A DNA stretch of 6,934 nucleotides from an uncultured Bacteroidales bacterium. Its GTDB lineage: Bacteria; Bacteroidota; Bacteroidia; Bacteroidales; Lentimicrobiaceae. The notes below the pieces were generated by a model, which was not told the DNA's origin, ran no database searches, and saw only the letters and a program-made list of their open reading frames with translations. The stretch lies in assembly GCA_937864935.1 (NCBI GenBank), contig CALMDN010000586.1, positions 1 to 6,934 of the forward strand, read 5' to 3'. Positions 6,186-6,934 of this stretch are shown here, one piece after another. Position numbers and translations under genes: made by a program. How positions within the stretch are numbered: position 1 is the stretch's first letter; the number at the start of each line of letters is the position of its first letter.

Positions 6186-6821
6186 ATGAACAGAAGATTT
6201 ATCACAGCAACATTGCTGATGTTGCTGTTTGGTGCCGTTGCCTCAGCGCAGGTTGAAAAAGCCGGCTGGCTTTTTGGGGGGTCCTCAAACCTTGAATTCG
6301 ATGCAGCTACTGAAAAAATGAAATCGGGGAGCACTACCAACGAAGTCTCCAAATACACGGATTTTGACTTCAGGCCACAGGTGGGTTACTTTGTTATCGA
6401 CAGACTACCTGTCGGGATTTTCATGGATATCAGTCTCGATAAACAGAAGATGTCACAAAGTGATGATGAATACACCTGGACCAGTTTTGTTTTCGGTCCC
6501 TTTGTCAGGTATTACATTGCCAATCTGGATGGTTTTATGCCGTTTGCCGAAGTTTCGGCCGGAATCGGAGCTGGAAAAAACTCCTATACCTATTCAGGAA
6601 GCACTTCGGATTCAAAGTATTCAACTTTCTCCTACGGGATAGGTATCGGAGGCACCTACTTCGTTACCGATAATGTCGGGTTCGACCTGCTGATCGGATA
6701 CAAGGGTGATCAGGAAAAATACAAAAACGAAACACCTGACAGATCCGAAACTGAAGAAACGACCTATAAGTATGGTGGTATCGGTCTGAATTTCGGAATT
6801 ATTGTGACTTTGGGAAAATAA
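6186..6821 (+). CDS. Small outer-membrane beta-barrel protein
   Basis: From the ATG at 6186 this is a 211-residue protein with a clear Sec signal peptide (MNRRF, hydrophobic core, cleavage at ASA|Q after residue 21). The frame stays open upstream to a TTG at 6129, but that would put 19 residues before the signal peptide and would begin inside the promoter, so I reject it. The mature part alternates hydrophobic and polar residues in about eight strands: near 26-37, 57-71, 74-86, 97-110, 117-128, 145-159, 162-173 and 193-209. Loops are rich in Ser, Thr, Lys, Asp and Glu, with the longest near 174-192. This matches the eight-stranded OmpA/OmpX-like barrel family (OMP_b-brl), common in Bacteroidota. 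Such proteins are mostly structural or of unknown role; no OmpA peptidoglycan-binding domain is present. It has its own promoter and terminator and is probably transcribed alone. Confidence 0.88.
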   Translation: MNRRFITATLLMLLFGAVASAQVEKAGWLFGGSSNLEFDAATEKMKSGSTTNEVSKYTDFDFRPQVGYFVIDRLPVGIFMDISLDKQKMSQSDDEYTWTSFVFGPFVRYYIANLDGFMPFAEVSAGIGAGKNSYTYSGSTSDSKYSTFSYGIGIGGTYFVTDNVGFDLLIGYKGDQEKYKNETPDRSETEETTYKYGGIGLNFGIIVTLGK

Positions 6822-6845
6822 ACACCGGTATTTGCCTTAAGCTGA

Positions 6846-6883
6846 AAGCTGCATCTGGTTGCATTTCCAGTTGCAGTTTTTTT
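6846..6883 (+). terminator. Rho-independent terminator of the barrel gene
   Basis: A stem of 6849-6858 with 6867-6876 (CTGCA and CTGG segments paired with CCAG and TGCAG, one T-T mismatch) closes an 8-nt loop and is followed directly by seven T residues (6877-6883). The A residues at 6846-6847 can extend the stem with the first Ts. It begins 25 nt after the TAA stop. Confidence 0.85.
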
Positions 6884-6920
6884 ATGTCCTGACAAGCAGC
6901 AGATTCTGGTCTTATATCTT

Positions 6921-6928
6921 TAAGTTTG
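6921..6928 (+). promoter_or_regulatory. Possible -7 element for a gene beyond the window
   Basis: TAAGTTTG matches TAnnTTTG exactly and lies just past the terminator, where the next transcription unit could begin. An overlapping TATCTTTA at 6915-6922 is an alternative. No clear TTG is seen at the expected -33 spacing, so the call is tentative. Confidence 0.35.
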
Positions 6929-6934
6929 CAGGTT

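Noticed and set aside
1..6934. CRISPR array, insertion sequence, tRNA, rRNA, defence or toxin-antitoxin system
   Set aside because: There is no regularly spaced direct repeat at DNA level, no transposase, nuclease or toxin motif, and no tRNA-like or rRNA-like stretch in the gaps. The only tandem repeats are protein-level domain repeats in the secreted protein.

Overview
This window looks like chromosomal DNA from a member of the Bacteroidota. The long minus-strand protein ends in a type A Por/type IX secretion (T9SS) C-terminal sorting domain, a system restricted to this phylum. Several genes are preceded by Bacteroidota-type promoter elements (-7 TAnnTTTG, with TTG about 19-22 nt upstream), and start codons follow A-rich leaders, not Shine-Dalgarno sequences. 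The genus cannot be fixed from the sequence.

Layout from left to right. Positions 1-86 probably hold the end of a neighbouring gene whose strand and frame are uncertain. A perfect 21-bp-stem hairpin (85-130) separates it from a minus-strand lipoprotein gene (149-889) that encodes two OB-fold-like domains. Between that gene and the next lie the lipoprotein promoter, a 12-bp perfect palindrome and a rho-independent terminator. Next on the minus strand is an 894-residue exported protein (1120-3804). It has a signal peptide, a repeat region with a period of about 55 residues that is probably a beta-propeller, three gapless 83-residue carboxypeptidase-regulatory-like repeats, a diverged fourth beta-sandwich and the T9SS sorting domain. 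A 276-nt divergent intergenic region follows. On the plus strand come a short-chain dehydrogenase/reductase (4081-4875) and a two-domain vicinal-oxygen-chelate protein (4913-5974), 37 nt apart and probably one transcript. The last gene is a small eight-stranded outer-membrane beta-barrel (6186-6821) with its own promoter and terminator. A possible promoter for a gene beyond the window lies near 6921.

Three of the five complete genes encode cell-envelope or secreted proteins (lipoprotein, T9SS cargo, outer-membrane barrel). The SDR/VOC pair is the only likely metabolic unit. Its substrate is unknown. Both proteins deviate from family signature residues and both end in hydrophobic, basic tails, which makes this pair the best candidate here for undescribed biochemistry. 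I see no mobile element, CRISPR array, tRNA, rRNA or phage gene.
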